Of a stretch of 29,588 nucleotides of DNA, positions 20,539 through 28,899 are shown piece by piece. Source of the DNA: an uncultured Bacteroidota bacterium. Lineage in GTDB: Bacteria > Bacteroidota > Bacteroidia > UBA7662. A model generated the notes under the pieces. That model was given only the letters and a program-made list of their open reading frames with translations. It had not been told where the DNA came from and did no database searches. Each line of letters starts with the position of its first letter. Within the stretch, counting starts at the first letter, position 1. The stretch covers positions 1-29,588 of the forward strand of contig CAIVQI010000061.1 in assembly GCA_903908015.1 (NCBI GenBank), written 5' to 3'. A program made the position numbers and the translations under genes.

Positions 20539-23280
20539 ATGAACCACTTACCTATTTCGCTTCGTTTGGCGGTCAGCAGCAGCCTGGCTTTTTTGTTTTT
20601 TACCGTAATTGGCCTATCGGCCACTGCGCAGACCATAACGGTGCGCGGACAAGTGCTGTTCAACCAGCTGCCCACCGCGGGCATTCCAGTGGTGGTGGCG
20701 ATCACCAGTGGGGTTACGGCCACCACCATCACCGATTCGATGGGAAATTACAATATTTCGCTCGCCAGGCCCATCATTTCACAGGGAGCAGTCAGCGCTA
20801 CCGCTACTTGTCCGACCGGCGCTCCTGTAACTACCTCTGCACCGTTCAATCCCGTCAGTCAGATTTACACTTTAAATATCAACTGCGGCGCAGGTGGCGC
20901 GATGCAGTCCATTGTTCTTTATGGCAGTTTACTCGATACCAACGGCACCAATGTGGCGGGGTTGCCTGTGCAATTTTATTTAGGCGGGCCCTCTAACATA
21001 TTGTTGGGGAGCACCACCACCATGAATGGGGGTTGGTTTGCTGATACCCTGATGGTACCCACGGTGGCCGGGGGTGCAACGATTGTGGCCAGCGGACCTT
21101 GTTTGTTGGCGGGTGGGGTTGCGCGTGATACCGCTTCTTATACCGCGACGACCACATCGCTTCAATTTGCCCTGCAATGCACCCCACCCAACAGCGGTGG
21201 TGGTGGAGGTGGAGGAGGCACACGATTCGCAGTGGTTTCGGGTACGGTGGTGGATGCAAATGGCATTCCATTGGCTGGTGTTCCGGTTCAAGTGATACTT
21301 GGTGCAGGTCAAGCCCTGAACGACATCACCGATACCGTTGGCTATTACTCTGTTTCGGGTTCATTCCCCTCATCCACTGCAAGCAACCTGATTACAGTAA
21401 CGGCACTGTGCACCTCATCCCCGGTCACCGCTACCACGACTTATTCTCCTAATGTTCAGCAGTATACTGTCAATCTGAGTTGTAGTGGCGGTGGATCGCA
21501 ACAATTCTTCAATATTACCGGCACTTTAATCGGGCCATCAGGAACTGGATTGTCCGGACAAACTGTGCAATTTCAGGATGCACTCCTAGGCACCATTGTG
21601 GGCAGCACGGTGACCCAATCTGGAGGCTTTTTCGCAGATACGCTCGCTCTTCCTTTGAATCCAGCCGGCATGGGTTGGCTGATCGCCGTTGCGCCATGCG
21701 GTAATGGTACAGTAACTGGCGATACGGTTGGTTATTCTGCCACAACTACATCCCTGAATTTTCAATTGAACTGCGCAAATTCTGGAGGGGGAACACGAAC
21801 CGTTACGGTCTCCGGAATTGTGAGCAGCAACCTCGGTGTGCCCCTGAGCGGAATTCAGGTCCAGGTAGTTCTGGGAAGCGGCGCCCCTCTGACCGACTTC
21901 ACCGACAGCAGCGGGTATTATTCAGTGACAGGCACATTTGCGATTATTTCTCCCAATACGGCCATATTGGTAACGGCCCAATGCGCCTCTGGCCCCATCA
22001 CAGGCAACGCGACGTACACGCCAAACATCACCAATTATACGGTGAACCTGACCTGCGGGACGGGTGGAGGTGGGGGCACGCCTCGGTTATATAACCTACA
22101 AGGCACCTTAACCGATGCCAGTGGAAATGGCCTTTCTGGTGTTCAGGTACGAATTTTTCGCCCCGGACAAACACTACCGCTGAGAACGCTCACAACGGGC
22201 GCAGGTGGGTTTTTCAGTGATACCCTCAGCCTCACCCCTTCATCCACCCTCACTTATTTGGTGGCGTCTGCCTCTTGCGGCAATGGTACGGCAGCACGCG
22301 ATACGGCCACGCTACTGCCGACAACCCAAACCATCATCTTCCAGATGTCGTGTGGCGGCAGCAGCAGTGCCAGCCTGAGCGGCTTGGTCATGGGCTACCT
22401 GCCCCGGGCCGGGGGGCTTCAGGATACACTTGAGGTCATTGTCATACAGGTCACCCAACAGGGCACGCCTCAGGCCATTTGGACCCCCATCGACACCCTT
22501 GTGGTGGTCGATAGTGCGGGTTACGCCCCATTCCAAACCACTGTGACACCGGGTACCTACAGCGTATTGGCCATACTGCGTACGGGAAATGCGGCAAACT
22601 ACTTGCCGACTTATTTTGGTGATACCACTACCTGGTCGCAGGCCTCAACCCTTACCTTATCCAACACAAGCTCCTTTATGTTGATTGACTTGATGGAGAC
22701 ATTGAACCCGGGCACGGGTACGGGCGGTGTGGGCGGAGGCGTGGGAGGCACCCTACCCCGTCTGGCCAATCCCCTCACGGGTGTTTGGGTTCAGTTGTTG
22801 AATTCTCAGCAGACACTCGTTCACCGCTCGGTGGCCACCAATGCGCAGGGTGTTTATAGTTTCAACAACCTTCCTTTCGGCACCTACTACATCCGTTGCG
22901 AATATCCGGGTGAACACTCGGACAGAATACGGGTCGACCTCACAGCCACCAGTCCCATTCAACTCAACCACTCGTTCAGCTCGGGTCCGGGAGGTTTCAG
23001 CTTTGCCACTGGATTGGGCGAATCTTCCGACCTGCCCCGACTTCTGGTCTATCCGAACCCAGTCACTGAAGGTATCCTACGGGTGGCCTGCGCATCTGGT
23101 GATTGCGCTGCCCGTTGGGTGATTCGGGATTTAAGCGGCAAGTCCGTTTTGTCGTCCACTTCGACTGACATCAGCGTGCCTTCCATCGAGCTGGACGTGC
23201 GCACACTCGCGCCGGGTGTGTATACCCTCGAATGGTTATCGACCTCAGGCCTCCACCTGGGCAGATTTATGGTCCGATAG
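20539..23280 (+). CDS. Large secreted protein of alternating Cys-containing beta repeats with T9SS sorting domain
   Basis: The 913-residue protein begins with a signal peptide (MNHLPISLRLAVSS ... LSATAQ). Six domains of about 90 residues follow, each resembling carboxypeptidase-regulatory/CnaB-like beta sandwiches and each with two cysteines. They alternate between type A (G-x-V...PVTATTTYSPNVQQYTVNLSC) and type B (GTL...GGFFADTL...ATTTSLNFQLNC), giving three A-B pairs. Gly-rich linkers, one with nine glycines, separate several of them. Two less similar beta domains come next (LSGLVMGYLPRAGG; LANPLTGVWVQLL). The C-terminus is a type A T9SS sorting domain with LLVYPNPVTEGILRV, WVIRDLSGKSVL and LAPGVYTLEW. 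A surface adhesin or stalk-like role is plausible, but there is no catalytic motif. Confidence 0.9.
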   Translation: MNHLPISLRLAVSSSLAFLFFTVIGLSATAQTITVRGQVLFNQLPTAGIPVVVAITSGVTATTITDSMGNYNISLARPIISQGAVSATATCPTGAPVTTSAPFNPVSQIYTLNINCGAGGAMQSIVLYGSLLDTNGTNVAGLPVQFYLGGPSNILLGSTTTMNGGWFADTLMVPTVAGGATIVASGPCLLAGGVARDTASYTATTTSLQFALQCTPPNSGGGGGGGGTRFAVVSGTVVDANGIPLAGVPVQVILGAGQALNDITDTVGYYSVSGSFPSSTASNLITVTALCTSSPVTATTTYSPNVQQYTVNLSCSGGGSQQFFNITGTLIGPSGTGLSGQTVQFQDALLGTIVGSTVTQSGGFFADTLALPLNPAGMGWLIAVAPCGNGTVTGDTVGYSATTTSLNFQLNCANSGGGTRTVTVSGIVSSNLGVPLSGIQVQVVLGSGAPLTDFTDSSGYYSVTGTFAIISPNTAILVTAQCASGPITGNATYTPNITNYTVNLTCGTGGGGGTPRLYNLQGTLTDASGNGLSGVQVRIFRPGQTLPLRTLTTGAGGFFSDTLSLTPSSTLTYLVASASCGNGTAARDTATLLPTTQTIIFQMSCGGSSSASLSGLVMGYLPRAGGLQDTLEVIVIQVTQQGTPQAIWTPIDTLVVVDSAGYAPFQTTVTPGTYSVLAILRTGNAANYLPTYFGDTTTWSQASTLTLSNTSSFMLIDLMETLNPGTGTGGVGGGVGGTLPRLANPLTGVWVQLLNSQQTLVHRSVATNAQGVYSFNNLPFGTYYIRCEYPGEHSDRIRVDLTATSPIQLNHSFSSGPGGFSFATGLGESSDLPRLLVYPNPVTEGILRVACASGDCAARWVIRDLSGKSVLSSTSTDISVPSIELDVRTLAPGVYTLEWLSTSGLHLGRFMVR
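20640..22350 (+). repeat. Six tandem coding repeats arranged as three A-B pairs
   Basis: Approximate units are A1 20640-20895, B1 20910-21180, A2 21232-21480, B2 21505-21775, A3 21800-22060 and B3 22090-22350. A units share PVT...TY-PN---YTVNL-C, and B units share GG-FADTL and CGNGT-- near the first Cys. Same-type units resemble each other more than adjacent ones do, so duplication apparently acted on the A-B pair. Divergence at the DNA level is substantial, so the expansion is not recent. Confidence 0.8.
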
Positions 23281-23300
23281 TGGCCCCACAGGAATGTCCA

Positions 23301-23555
23301 CTACCGGTCTTTGCACAAGCATTCCTCGCAGGCTTCTCTCGTTTCAAATCCTCTGGAAGAACAGCCGCTGTAGCTGATTTGCACGCATCGGTTGCTCTCT
23401 TTTTGGTAGAACCACCGCTGAAAGGCGGCTTGGCATAATTCGCCCTCGGGCGGCACTTCACTGCAGCTTGGGCTAATGGGGTTTGGGCAATCTCTGCGGC
23501 AGGCTGTGGCCAAAATCAAGCCAAAAATTACAATTACAGTAGTGGTATTTTTCAT
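23301..23555 (-). CDS. Kunitz/BPTI-type protease inhibitor lipoprotein
   Basis: The 84-residue product has a lipoprotein signal peptide (MKNTTTVIVIFGLILATAC, lipid-bearing C19) and a Kunitz domain. Cysteines C31, C41, C57, C65 and C76 plus C79/C81 follow the BPTI order, with 15 residues between C41 and C57 and seven between C57 and C65, exactly as in BPTI. QAAFQRWFY aligns to BPTI residues 15-23, putting glutamine at the P1 position, and VQISYSGC aligns to the QTFVYGGC segment. One loop is two residues shorter, and extra cysteines (C23, C79 or C81) suggest an added disulfide. ATG 23555 is chosen over 23639 because it starts the signal peptide and avoids overlap with tag. A TATTTTTG box lies just five bases before this ATG, which hints at a leaderless mRNA. 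Confidence 0.88.
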   Translation of the reverse strand: MKNTTTVIVIFGLILATACRRDCPNPISPSCSEVPPEGELCQAAFQRWFYQKESNRCVQISYSGCSSRGFETREACEECLCKDR

Positions 23556-23578
23556 GTTCCAAAAATAAATAATGCCCA

Positions 23579-24154
23579 ATGACAATGTTATCTGAAAATG
23601 ACCGCTGCGGCTGGTGTTTGGTTGATGAACTCTATACACAATACCACGACCATGAATGGGGGCGTCCCTCGTTCGATGATGATCATTTATTCGAACACCT
23701 GATTTTGGAAACCTTTCAGGCAGGCCTGAGTTGGCATATTATTTTAAAGAAGCGGCAGCACTTCCGTGATGCGTTTTGTGGCTTCGATGCCCGTTCCATG
23801 GCACACATGAGTGAACAAGACATCGAGAATTTACTTCAAAACCCACGGATTGTACGGAACCATCAAAAAATCCGTGCTGCCATCGGAAATGCGCAAATTT
23901 ATTTGAAAGAGTTCCCGTTGAAGGGCGACTTCACGCGATTTATGTGGGGCTTTGTGGGCGGAATGCCTCAGATGAACCACCCTAAACAACTCAGCGATTT
24001 ACCCGCGCGATCCCCTGAATCAGACGCGATGAGTAAGGCCCTCAAAAAAATGGGCTTTCGTTTTGTCGGGAGCACCACCTGCTATGCCTATATGCAAGCC
24101 TTGGGCATGGTCAACGATCACCTGGAACATTGCATATTCAAGTATTCGGATTGA
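23579..24154 (+). CDS. tag: DNA-3-methyladenine glycosylase I
   Basis: The 191-residue protein is Tag, the helix-hairpin-helix-like glycosylase that excises 3-methyladenine from alkylated DNA in base excision repair. Visible features are RCGWC near the N-terminus, YHDHEWGRP, LILETFQAGLSW, the central RIVRNHQKIRAAIGNA, and the C-terminal GSTTCYAYMQALGMVNDH followed by LEHC. The Cys and two His plus C-terminal Cys correspond to the structural zinc site of E. coli Tag. Start may be 23579 or the ATG two codons later. It is divergent from the Kunitz gene, with only 23 bases between. Confidence 0.96.
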   Translation: MTMLSENDRCGWCLVDELYTQYHDHEWGRPSFDDDHLFEHLILETFQAGLSWHIILKKRQHFRDAFCGFDARSMAHMSEQDIENLLQNPRIVRNHQKIRAAIGNAQIYLKEFPLKGDFTRFMWGFVGGMPQMNHPKQLSDLPARSPESDAMSKALKKMGFRFVGSTTCYAYMQALGMVNDHLEHCIFKYSD

Positions 24155-24170
24155 AGTGAAAATATTCTTT

Positions 24171-24186
24171 TAGCGAATTTTCGCTA
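24171..24186. promoter_or_regulatory. Perfect inverted repeat upstream of ppsA (candidate operator)
   Basis: TAGCGAA and TTCGCTA form seven-base perfect arms around TT. The site lies 16 bases upstream of the candidate -7 box of ppsA, overlapping where a -33 element would sit, so a repressor or activator site is plausible. A tag terminator is less likely, because no T-run follows. Confidence 0.45.
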
Positions 24187-24202
24187 TTAGAAAATTATGC
24201 GC

Positions 24203-24210
24203 TAATTTTA
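24203..24210 (+). promoter_or_regulatory. Candidate -7 box of ppsA
   Basis: TAATTTTA fits TAnnTTTG except for the last base and lies 22 bases before the ppsA ATG. A TTTTC about 20 bases upstream is a weak -33 candidate inside the inverted repeat. Confidence 0.4.
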
Positions 24211-24232
24211 ACACCGCATAAAACTTCAATCT

Positions 24233-26635
24233 ATGGAATACATCTTGCCGCTACGCGCCATCGCTCTGGCCGATTTGCCCCGTGTGGGTGGAAAAAACGC
24301 CTCTTTGGGCGAAATGATTCAGAACCTATCCCACTTAGGGATTCGGGTACCCGATGGTTTCGCCATCACGGTGCACGCCTACGAAGAGTATATCGACCAC
24401 AACCATTTACGCGCTCGGATTCAGGAAATTGTAGGGGGCATGGACACCGAAAATGTGGTTGAACTGCGCAAAAAAGGCACGCAGGTGCGGCAGTTGATTC
24501 GCAACGGCACTTTTCCTGAAGCCATCAGCACTGCGATTCGCCAGCATTACCTCGAGTTGTCGGCCCTCTACGATCAGGAGATGACCGATGTGGCGGTGCG
24601 GTCTTCTGCCACAGCCGAAGACCTGCCAGACGCCTCTTTCGCGGGTCAGCAAGAGACCTACCTCAATGTTCGTGGTCCAGAAGGCGTGCTGGACGCCGTG
24701 CGCAACTGCTTCGCATCCCTCTTCACCGACCGTGCCATCGTATACCGTCAGCAGTTTGGCTTCGATCATTTCGATGTCGCCCTTTCTGTATGCGTACAAA
24801 AAATGGTGCGCTCAGATCTATCTGCTTCCGGCGTCGCTTTTTCACTCGACACAGAAAGTGGATTTCCCCATGTGGTGGTCATCAACGCATCCTATGGCCT
24901 GGGCGAATTGGTGGTGCAGGGAGCAGTGTCGCCCGATGAATTCATCCTTTTTAAACCGTCGCTCATGCAAGGTCATCGATCGATCGTGGAGAAGAAGATC
25001 GGGCAAAAAGATCAGAAAATGGTGTATGGAGAGGATGGAGGCAAAGCCACGAAGCTCGTAAACCTATACCCCGAGCAACGGAATCGGTTCAGCATCAACG
25101 ACGACCAGGCCCTTGAGATTGGCCGGTGGGTGTGCAGAATCGAAGAGCACTACACGGAGCGCAAAGGGGCATGGAGTCCGATGGATGTGGAATGGGCCAT
25201 TGACGGCCTTAGTGGACTACTTTATATCGTTCAGGCCCGTCCGGAAACCATTCATGCCCGTAAGAACACACAAACACTAACCGAATACCGCCTGCACGAA
25301 CACAACAAAAAACCCTTGGTGAGCGGCATAGCCGTGGGCGACGGTGCAGCGACCGGGCAAGTTTCGGTGCTGTATAGCCTCGACGGGCGTGACGGAAGTA
25401 CGGATGCAGCCGGATTTGTGCCTGGTAGCGTGCTCGTGACCGAGATGACCGACCCCGATTGGGAGCCCATCATGAAAAAAGCATCGGCCATCGTGACCAA
25501 CAAAGGGGGTAGAACGTGTCACGCAGCCATCGTGGCCCGAGAGATGGGGTTGCCCGCCATTGTGGGCTGCGGCAACGCCACAGAAATACTGAGCGACGGA
25601 CAATCAGTGACCATCGCCTGTTGCGAAGGTGATACCGGACAAGTCTATTCCGGACAAATTCCTTTCGAAAAACTGGAGACCCGACTCGACCAAGTTCCTG
25701 TGGTGTCGACCCCAGTCATGCTCAACGTGGCCTCCCCCGATATTGCCTTTAAGTTCGCTGCGCTACCACACGCCGGGGTAGGCCTTGCCCGCGAGGAGTT
25801 CATCATCAACAACTACATTAAAGTACACCCCCAGGCCCTACTCGAACACCGACGCCTCAATGACCCCGCACTCACCGCCGAAATAGAACGAATTATCAGG
25901 GGATTTCCCGATGAAGAAACCTTTTTCGTGAAGAAGCTCAGCTATGGAATCGCCCGGATTGCCTGCGCATTTCATCCCCATAAAGTAATTGTGCGCCTGT
26001 CTGACTTCAAAACCAACGAGTACAAAAACCTCCTCGGTGGCAATCACTTCGAACCCGATGAAGAAAACCCCATGATCGGGTGGCGCGGGGCATCGCGCTA
26101 TTATGCCCCTGGCTACCGCGAGGCATTCGGCATGGAAATCAAAGCCATCAAACGGGTACGGGAAAAAATGGGGTTGACCAATGTAGTGGTGATGATTCCC
26201 TTTTGCCGCACGGTGGAAGAATTGCTGAAGGTGTATGAAACCATGGCCGATTTTGGTCTCAAAAGAGGAGAGAACGGATTGGAAATCTACTTAATGGCGG
26301 AATTGCCATCCAACATCTTGCTGGCCGATCAATTTGCCCCTCATATCGACGGCTTTTCGATTGGTTCCAACGACCTCACCCAACTCATGCTGGGCCTCGA
26401 CCGCGATTCGGCGCTTGTGGCCCACCTCTACAATGAGCGCAATCCGGCGGTGAAGCGGGCCATCGCGCACCTCATCCGTACCGCGCACGAACATGGAACC
26501 AAAGTCGGAATCTGTGGACAAGGTCCATCGGACTTCCCGGATTTCGCTGAGTTTTTGGTGGAGGAGGGCATCGACAGCATTTCTGTGACACCTGATTCCA
26601 TGTTGAAAACCCTGCGCGCGCTGGCACGGCAATAG
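24233..26635 (+). CDS. ppsA: Phosphoenolpyruvate synthase
   Basis: The 800-residue enzyme makes phosphoenolpyruvate from pyruvate and ATP, releasing AMP and phosphate, and serves gluconeogenesis. Domain order is normal. The N-terminal ATP-grasp domain includes VGGKNASLGEMI and VRSSATAEDLPDASFAGQQE. The swivelling phosphohistidine domain has GGRTCHAAIVAREMGLPAIVG with catalytic H430. The C-terminal TIM barrel includes NPMIGWRGASRY, ANDMP-equivalent MAELPSNILLADQF, SIGSNDLTQLMLGLDRD and the active-site cysteine segment VGICGQGPSD. Length matches the family. The next gene is a histidine kinase 48 bases downstream with its own promoter candidate. Confidence 0.96.
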   Translation: MEYILPLRAIALADLPRVGGKNASLGEMIQNLSHLGIRVPDGFAITVHAYEEYIDHNHLRARIQEIVGGMDTENVVELRKKGTQVRQLIRNGTFPEAISTAIRQHYLELSALYDQEMTDVAVRSSATAEDLPDASFAGQQETYLNVRGPEGVLDAVRNCFASLFTDRAIVYRQQFGFDHFDVALSVCVQKMVRSDLSASGVAFSLDTESGFPHVVVINASYGLGELVVQGAVSPDEFILFKPSLMQGHRSIVEKKIGQKDQKMVYGEDGGKATKLVNLYPEQRNRFSINDDQALEIGRWVCRIEEHYTERKGAWSPMDVEWAIDGLSGLLYIVQARPETIHARKNTQTLTEYRLHEHNKKPLVSGIAVGDGAATGQVSVLYSLDGRDGSTDAAGFVPGSVLVTEMTDPDWEPIMKKASAIVTNKGGRTCHAAIVAREMGLPAIVGCGNATEILSDGQSVTIACCEGDTGQVYSGQIPFEKLETRLDQVPVVSTPVMLNVASPDIAFKFAALPHAGVGLAREEFIINNYIKVHPQALLEHRRLNDPALTAEIERIIRGFPDEETFFVKKLSYGIARIACAFHPHKVIVRLSDFKTNEYKNLLGGNHFEPDEENPMIGWRGASRYYAPGYREAFGMEIKAIKRVREKMGLTNVVVMIPFCRTVEELLKVYETMADFGLKRGENGLEIYLMAELPSNILLADQFAPHIDGFSIGSNDLTQLMLGLDRDSALVAHLYNERNPAVKRAIAHLIRTAHEHGTKVGICGQGPSDFPDFAEFLVEEGIDSISVTPDSMLKTLRALARQ

Positions 26636-26656
26636 TTATCCTTCAGTTCCGTTGTT

Positions 26657-26678
26657 TGGGCGTATATTTGAACGCCCA
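26657..26678 (+). promoter_or_regulatory. -7 box framed by an inverted repeat upstream of the histidine kinase
   Basis: TATATTTG (26663-26670) is a perfect TAnnTTTG -7 box 13 bases before the ATG. It is flanked exactly by TGGGCG and CGCCCA, a six-base inverted repeat. A bound regulator would cover the -7 box, or the RNA would form a small hairpin at the start of the leader. No clear -33 element is seen. Confidence 0.5.
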
Positions 26679-26683
26679 TCTCC

Positions 26684-27862
26684 ATGATCTCCGCCTATTA
26701 CCGTAAAAACAACTGGAAAATTGTGTTGCTGGTCTGCGCCTTGCTCCTGGGGGTGTTTTCGCTGATTTACACAGAGCGGGTGGTACGCCAACTGCGTACA
26801 GAAGAGGAGAAAAAGATTCAAATGTGGTCGCGAGCGACCAAGGAACTAGGGTCTGGTGGGGCCTTGGACGAACAAAACGTGGATTTTTTGCTGGATGTGA
26901 TTCGCGATAACACCCAGATTCCGGTAATCCTCACCGATGATCAGTTTCGGATTTTATCAGCCATCAACATCGATTCGTCGCAGTTGCGACATCCGGGTTA
27001 CTTGCAAAGCGAACTCCTTACGATGCGGGGCCAGCATGCGCCCATTGCCATTGAACCGGCCGAAGGCCTCCGCCAATACGTCTTCTACAAAGATTCCCGT
27101 TTGCTGCGTCAACTTCGCCTGTATCCCTACCTCCAGCTGGGGTTGATTGTGGTGTTTCTGATGGTGAGTTACCTCGCCTTCAGCCTCAACCGACGCTACG
27201 AACAAGAATTTCTGTGGGTGGGGATGGCCAAGGAAACTGCCCACCAACTCGGCACACCCATCAGCAGTCTTCTGGCTTGGCATGAGGTGTTGAAGGCTCA
27301 AGCTGAAGAAACGGGGGATCCCTTTCAGGGTCAAATTACCTCCGAAGTGGGGCGCGATTTGGAACGGCTTCAGACCATTACAGAGCGATTTTCGCGCATC
27401 GGATCGACACCCAGCCTTGAAAAAATGGATTTGCGTGATTCCGTACGCCGCGCGCTGGCTTACCTCGATGGCCGCATAGGTGGCAATGCCCGTATCGAGT
27501 TGACTGAAGGAAACGCCGCGCTTCCCGTGATGTTGAACCAAGCGTTGTTTGAATGGGTCGTAGAAAACCTGACCAAAAACGCGGTGGATGCGATGGGTGG
27601 ACAAGGAACACTGCGCGTGGTGCTGGGAAAGCAGGGACGACAAGTCGTCTGTGATGTTATTGACACCGGAAGGGGCATACCCGCTACCCAACATATGTCG
27701 ATTTTTCAGCCAGGGATCACCACGCGTAAGCGTGGATGGGGCTTGGGATTGGCCTTGGCGCGCAGGATTGTTGAAAAATATCACAAAGGCCGCATATTTG
27801 TGCAGCGGTCGGAGCCTGGCAAAGGGACCTGCATGCGTATTCTTCTGCCATGGGCCAACTAA
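26684..27862 (+). CDS. Membrane sensor histidine kinase (orphan)
   Basis: The 392-residue protein has a TM segment at residues 12-29, a periplasmic region of about 115 residues, a second TM segment at about 148-167, and then the kinase core. The phosphoacceptor H187 is in AKETAHQLGTPISSL. The N box is ENLTKNAVDAM (294-304), the G1 box DTGRGI (327-332), and the F/G2 region IFQPGITTRKRGWGLGLALA. There is no HAMP or PAS signature. No response regulator gene is adjacent, so its partner lies elsewhere. The stop is four bases from the start of the following outer-membrane-like gene, indicating coupling. The sensed signal is unknown. Confidence 0.92.
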   Translation: MISAYYRKNNWKIVLLVCALLLGVFSLIYTERVVRQLRTEEEKKIQMWSRATKELGSGGALDEQNVDFLLDVIRDNTQIPVILTDDQFRILSAINIDSSQLRHPGYLQSELLTMRGQHAPIAIEPAEGLRQYVFYKDSRLLRQLRLYPYLQLGLIVVFLMVSYLAFSLNRRYEQEFLWVGMAKETAHQLGTPISSLLAWHEVLKAQAEETGDPFQGQITSEVGRDLERLQTITERFSRIGSTPSLEKMDLRDSVRRALAYLDGRIGGNARIELTEGNAALPVMLNQALFEWVVENLTKNAVDAMGGQGTLRVVLGKQGRQVVCDVIDTGRGIPATQHMSIFQPGITTRKRGWGLGLALARRIVEKYHKGRIFVQRSEPGKGTCMRILLPWAN

Positions 27863-27866
27863 GCTG

Positions 27867-28859
27867 ATGGTTCATCCAAATCCCTACCAAAAACACAAAA
27901 TCATGCCCTTTTTTGATGTGTCATTTTCCTCAATTTACTGGGGCTGCCGTTTGGGCTTGATGTGTTTGATTGTGGCTATTTGCCTGCCGATACCACCCTG
28001 CATGGGTCAAAATTCACCACTACAACCTCTGACTAAACCGGCCCCTTCAGATTCTGCCAAAACAATATCTTCTGGAGGCTCGGATGCGGATACGCAACCC
28101 ATATCCGCACAGCCACATCCAAACAATCCTACAAAAGCGGCCCCATACCTACCGAATCTCCGAAAGCCTGTCATCGCGGCCACACCCCTGAGCATCAGTT
28201 CGGTGCAGACCCATATGGGGATCCTCCTGCCAGCGGGTGATCTAGCGAAGCGTTTTGGAGCGGCCGGACAAGTTGGCCTCGAATTTGGTCGAATCGTCCG
28301 CGGCAAGTGGCTTATGGGGGGCAACATCACCCATTTATTCAGCAACAGTGTGCGGGAGCAAGACATTTTCTCCAATATTGCCACCGAATCAGGCGACGTC
28401 ATCACGCGCGATGGGGTGTTCGAAGACTACCGTCTGCGGATGTTTGGTTGGTTGATGTCGGTCCGCATCGGCCACTTGATTCCCATAAACCCTGCCCGGC
28501 CCAACCGGGGGTTTAGCATGGAACTGGGATTCGGCCTGATGCAACACAAGATCAGAATTGAGACGCCCGTACTGAACAGCCCACAGTTGTCGGCCGAATA
28601 CAAACGCGGCTACGACCGGCTCAGCAACGGTCTTTGTGTGAGTCCCGCCTTGGGCTATCTCCACTATGCCCCAAACCGGAGAATCAATTATTTTATCAGG
28701 TTGGAGGGGCATGTGGCACAAACCCGAAACAGGCGCACGGTCAACTACGATACGGGTCTACCCGACCACCGACTGCGACGCGATGCACTTTGGGGGCTCC
28801 GTGTGGGCTGGATTTTGCCCCTATACCGAAGGGCCGAAAAGGAGGTTAACTTTTTTTGA
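27867..28859 (+). CDS. Predicted outer-membrane beta-barrel protein, function unknown
   Basis: The 330-residue product from ATG 27867 has an N-terminal hydrophobic segment (GLMCLIVAICLPIPP) suggesting a signal peptide; an ATG at 27903 would shorten the lead. A proline- and serine-rich linker follows (about 45-100). The remainder has alternating amphipathic strands with aromatic ends, such as SVQTHMGILLPAGD, QVGLEFGRIVRGKWLMGGN and PALGYLHYAPNRR, and it ends in Phe-Phe, all as in small outer-membrane barrels. The open frame also extends upstream to 27588, but that part overlaps the kinase gene in another frame and looks non-coding. The four-base gap suggests co-translation with the kinase. Confidence 0.75.
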   Translation: MVHPNPYQKHKIMPFFDVSFSSIYWGCRLGLMCLIVAICLPIPPCMGQNSPLQPLTKPAPSDSAKTISSGGSDADTQPISAQPHPNNPTKAAPYLPNLRKPVIAATPLSISSVQTHMGILLPAGDLAKRFGAAGQVGLEFGRIVRGKWLMGGNITHLFSNSVREQDIFSNIATESGDVITRDGVFEDYRLRMFGWLMSVRIGHLIPINPARPNRGFSMELGFGLMQHKIRIETPVLNSPQLSAEYKRGYDRLSNGLCVSPALGYLHYAPNRRINYFIRLEGHVAQTRNRRTVNYDTGLPDHRLRRDALWGLRVGWILPLYRRAEKEVNFF

Positions 28860-28865
28860 TCTTCG

Positions 28866-28892
28866 ATGAGGTGGATGTACGATTTAGGTTGA
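28866..28892 (+). other. Short mini-ORF resembling the waaA start
   Basis: An ATG followed by seven codons and TGA reads M-R-W-M-Y-D-L-G. The waaA start 34 bases downstream reads M-V-W-L-Y-D-L-G. Eighteen of the 24 coding bases match. It could be a decayed duplication of the gene start or a leader peptide. It is too short to assert as a gene. Confidence 0.4.
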
Positions 28893-28899
28893 CGAGTTT

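Noticed and set aside
26957..27784. 275-codon minus-strand open frame opposite the histidine kinase
   Set aside because: It is antisense to all kinase motifs, has no family features, and has no promoter or start context.
27588..27866. N-terminal extension of the outer-membrane-like protein
   Set aside because: It is embedded in another frame of the kinase catalytic domain. The signal-peptide-like segment begins only after 27867.
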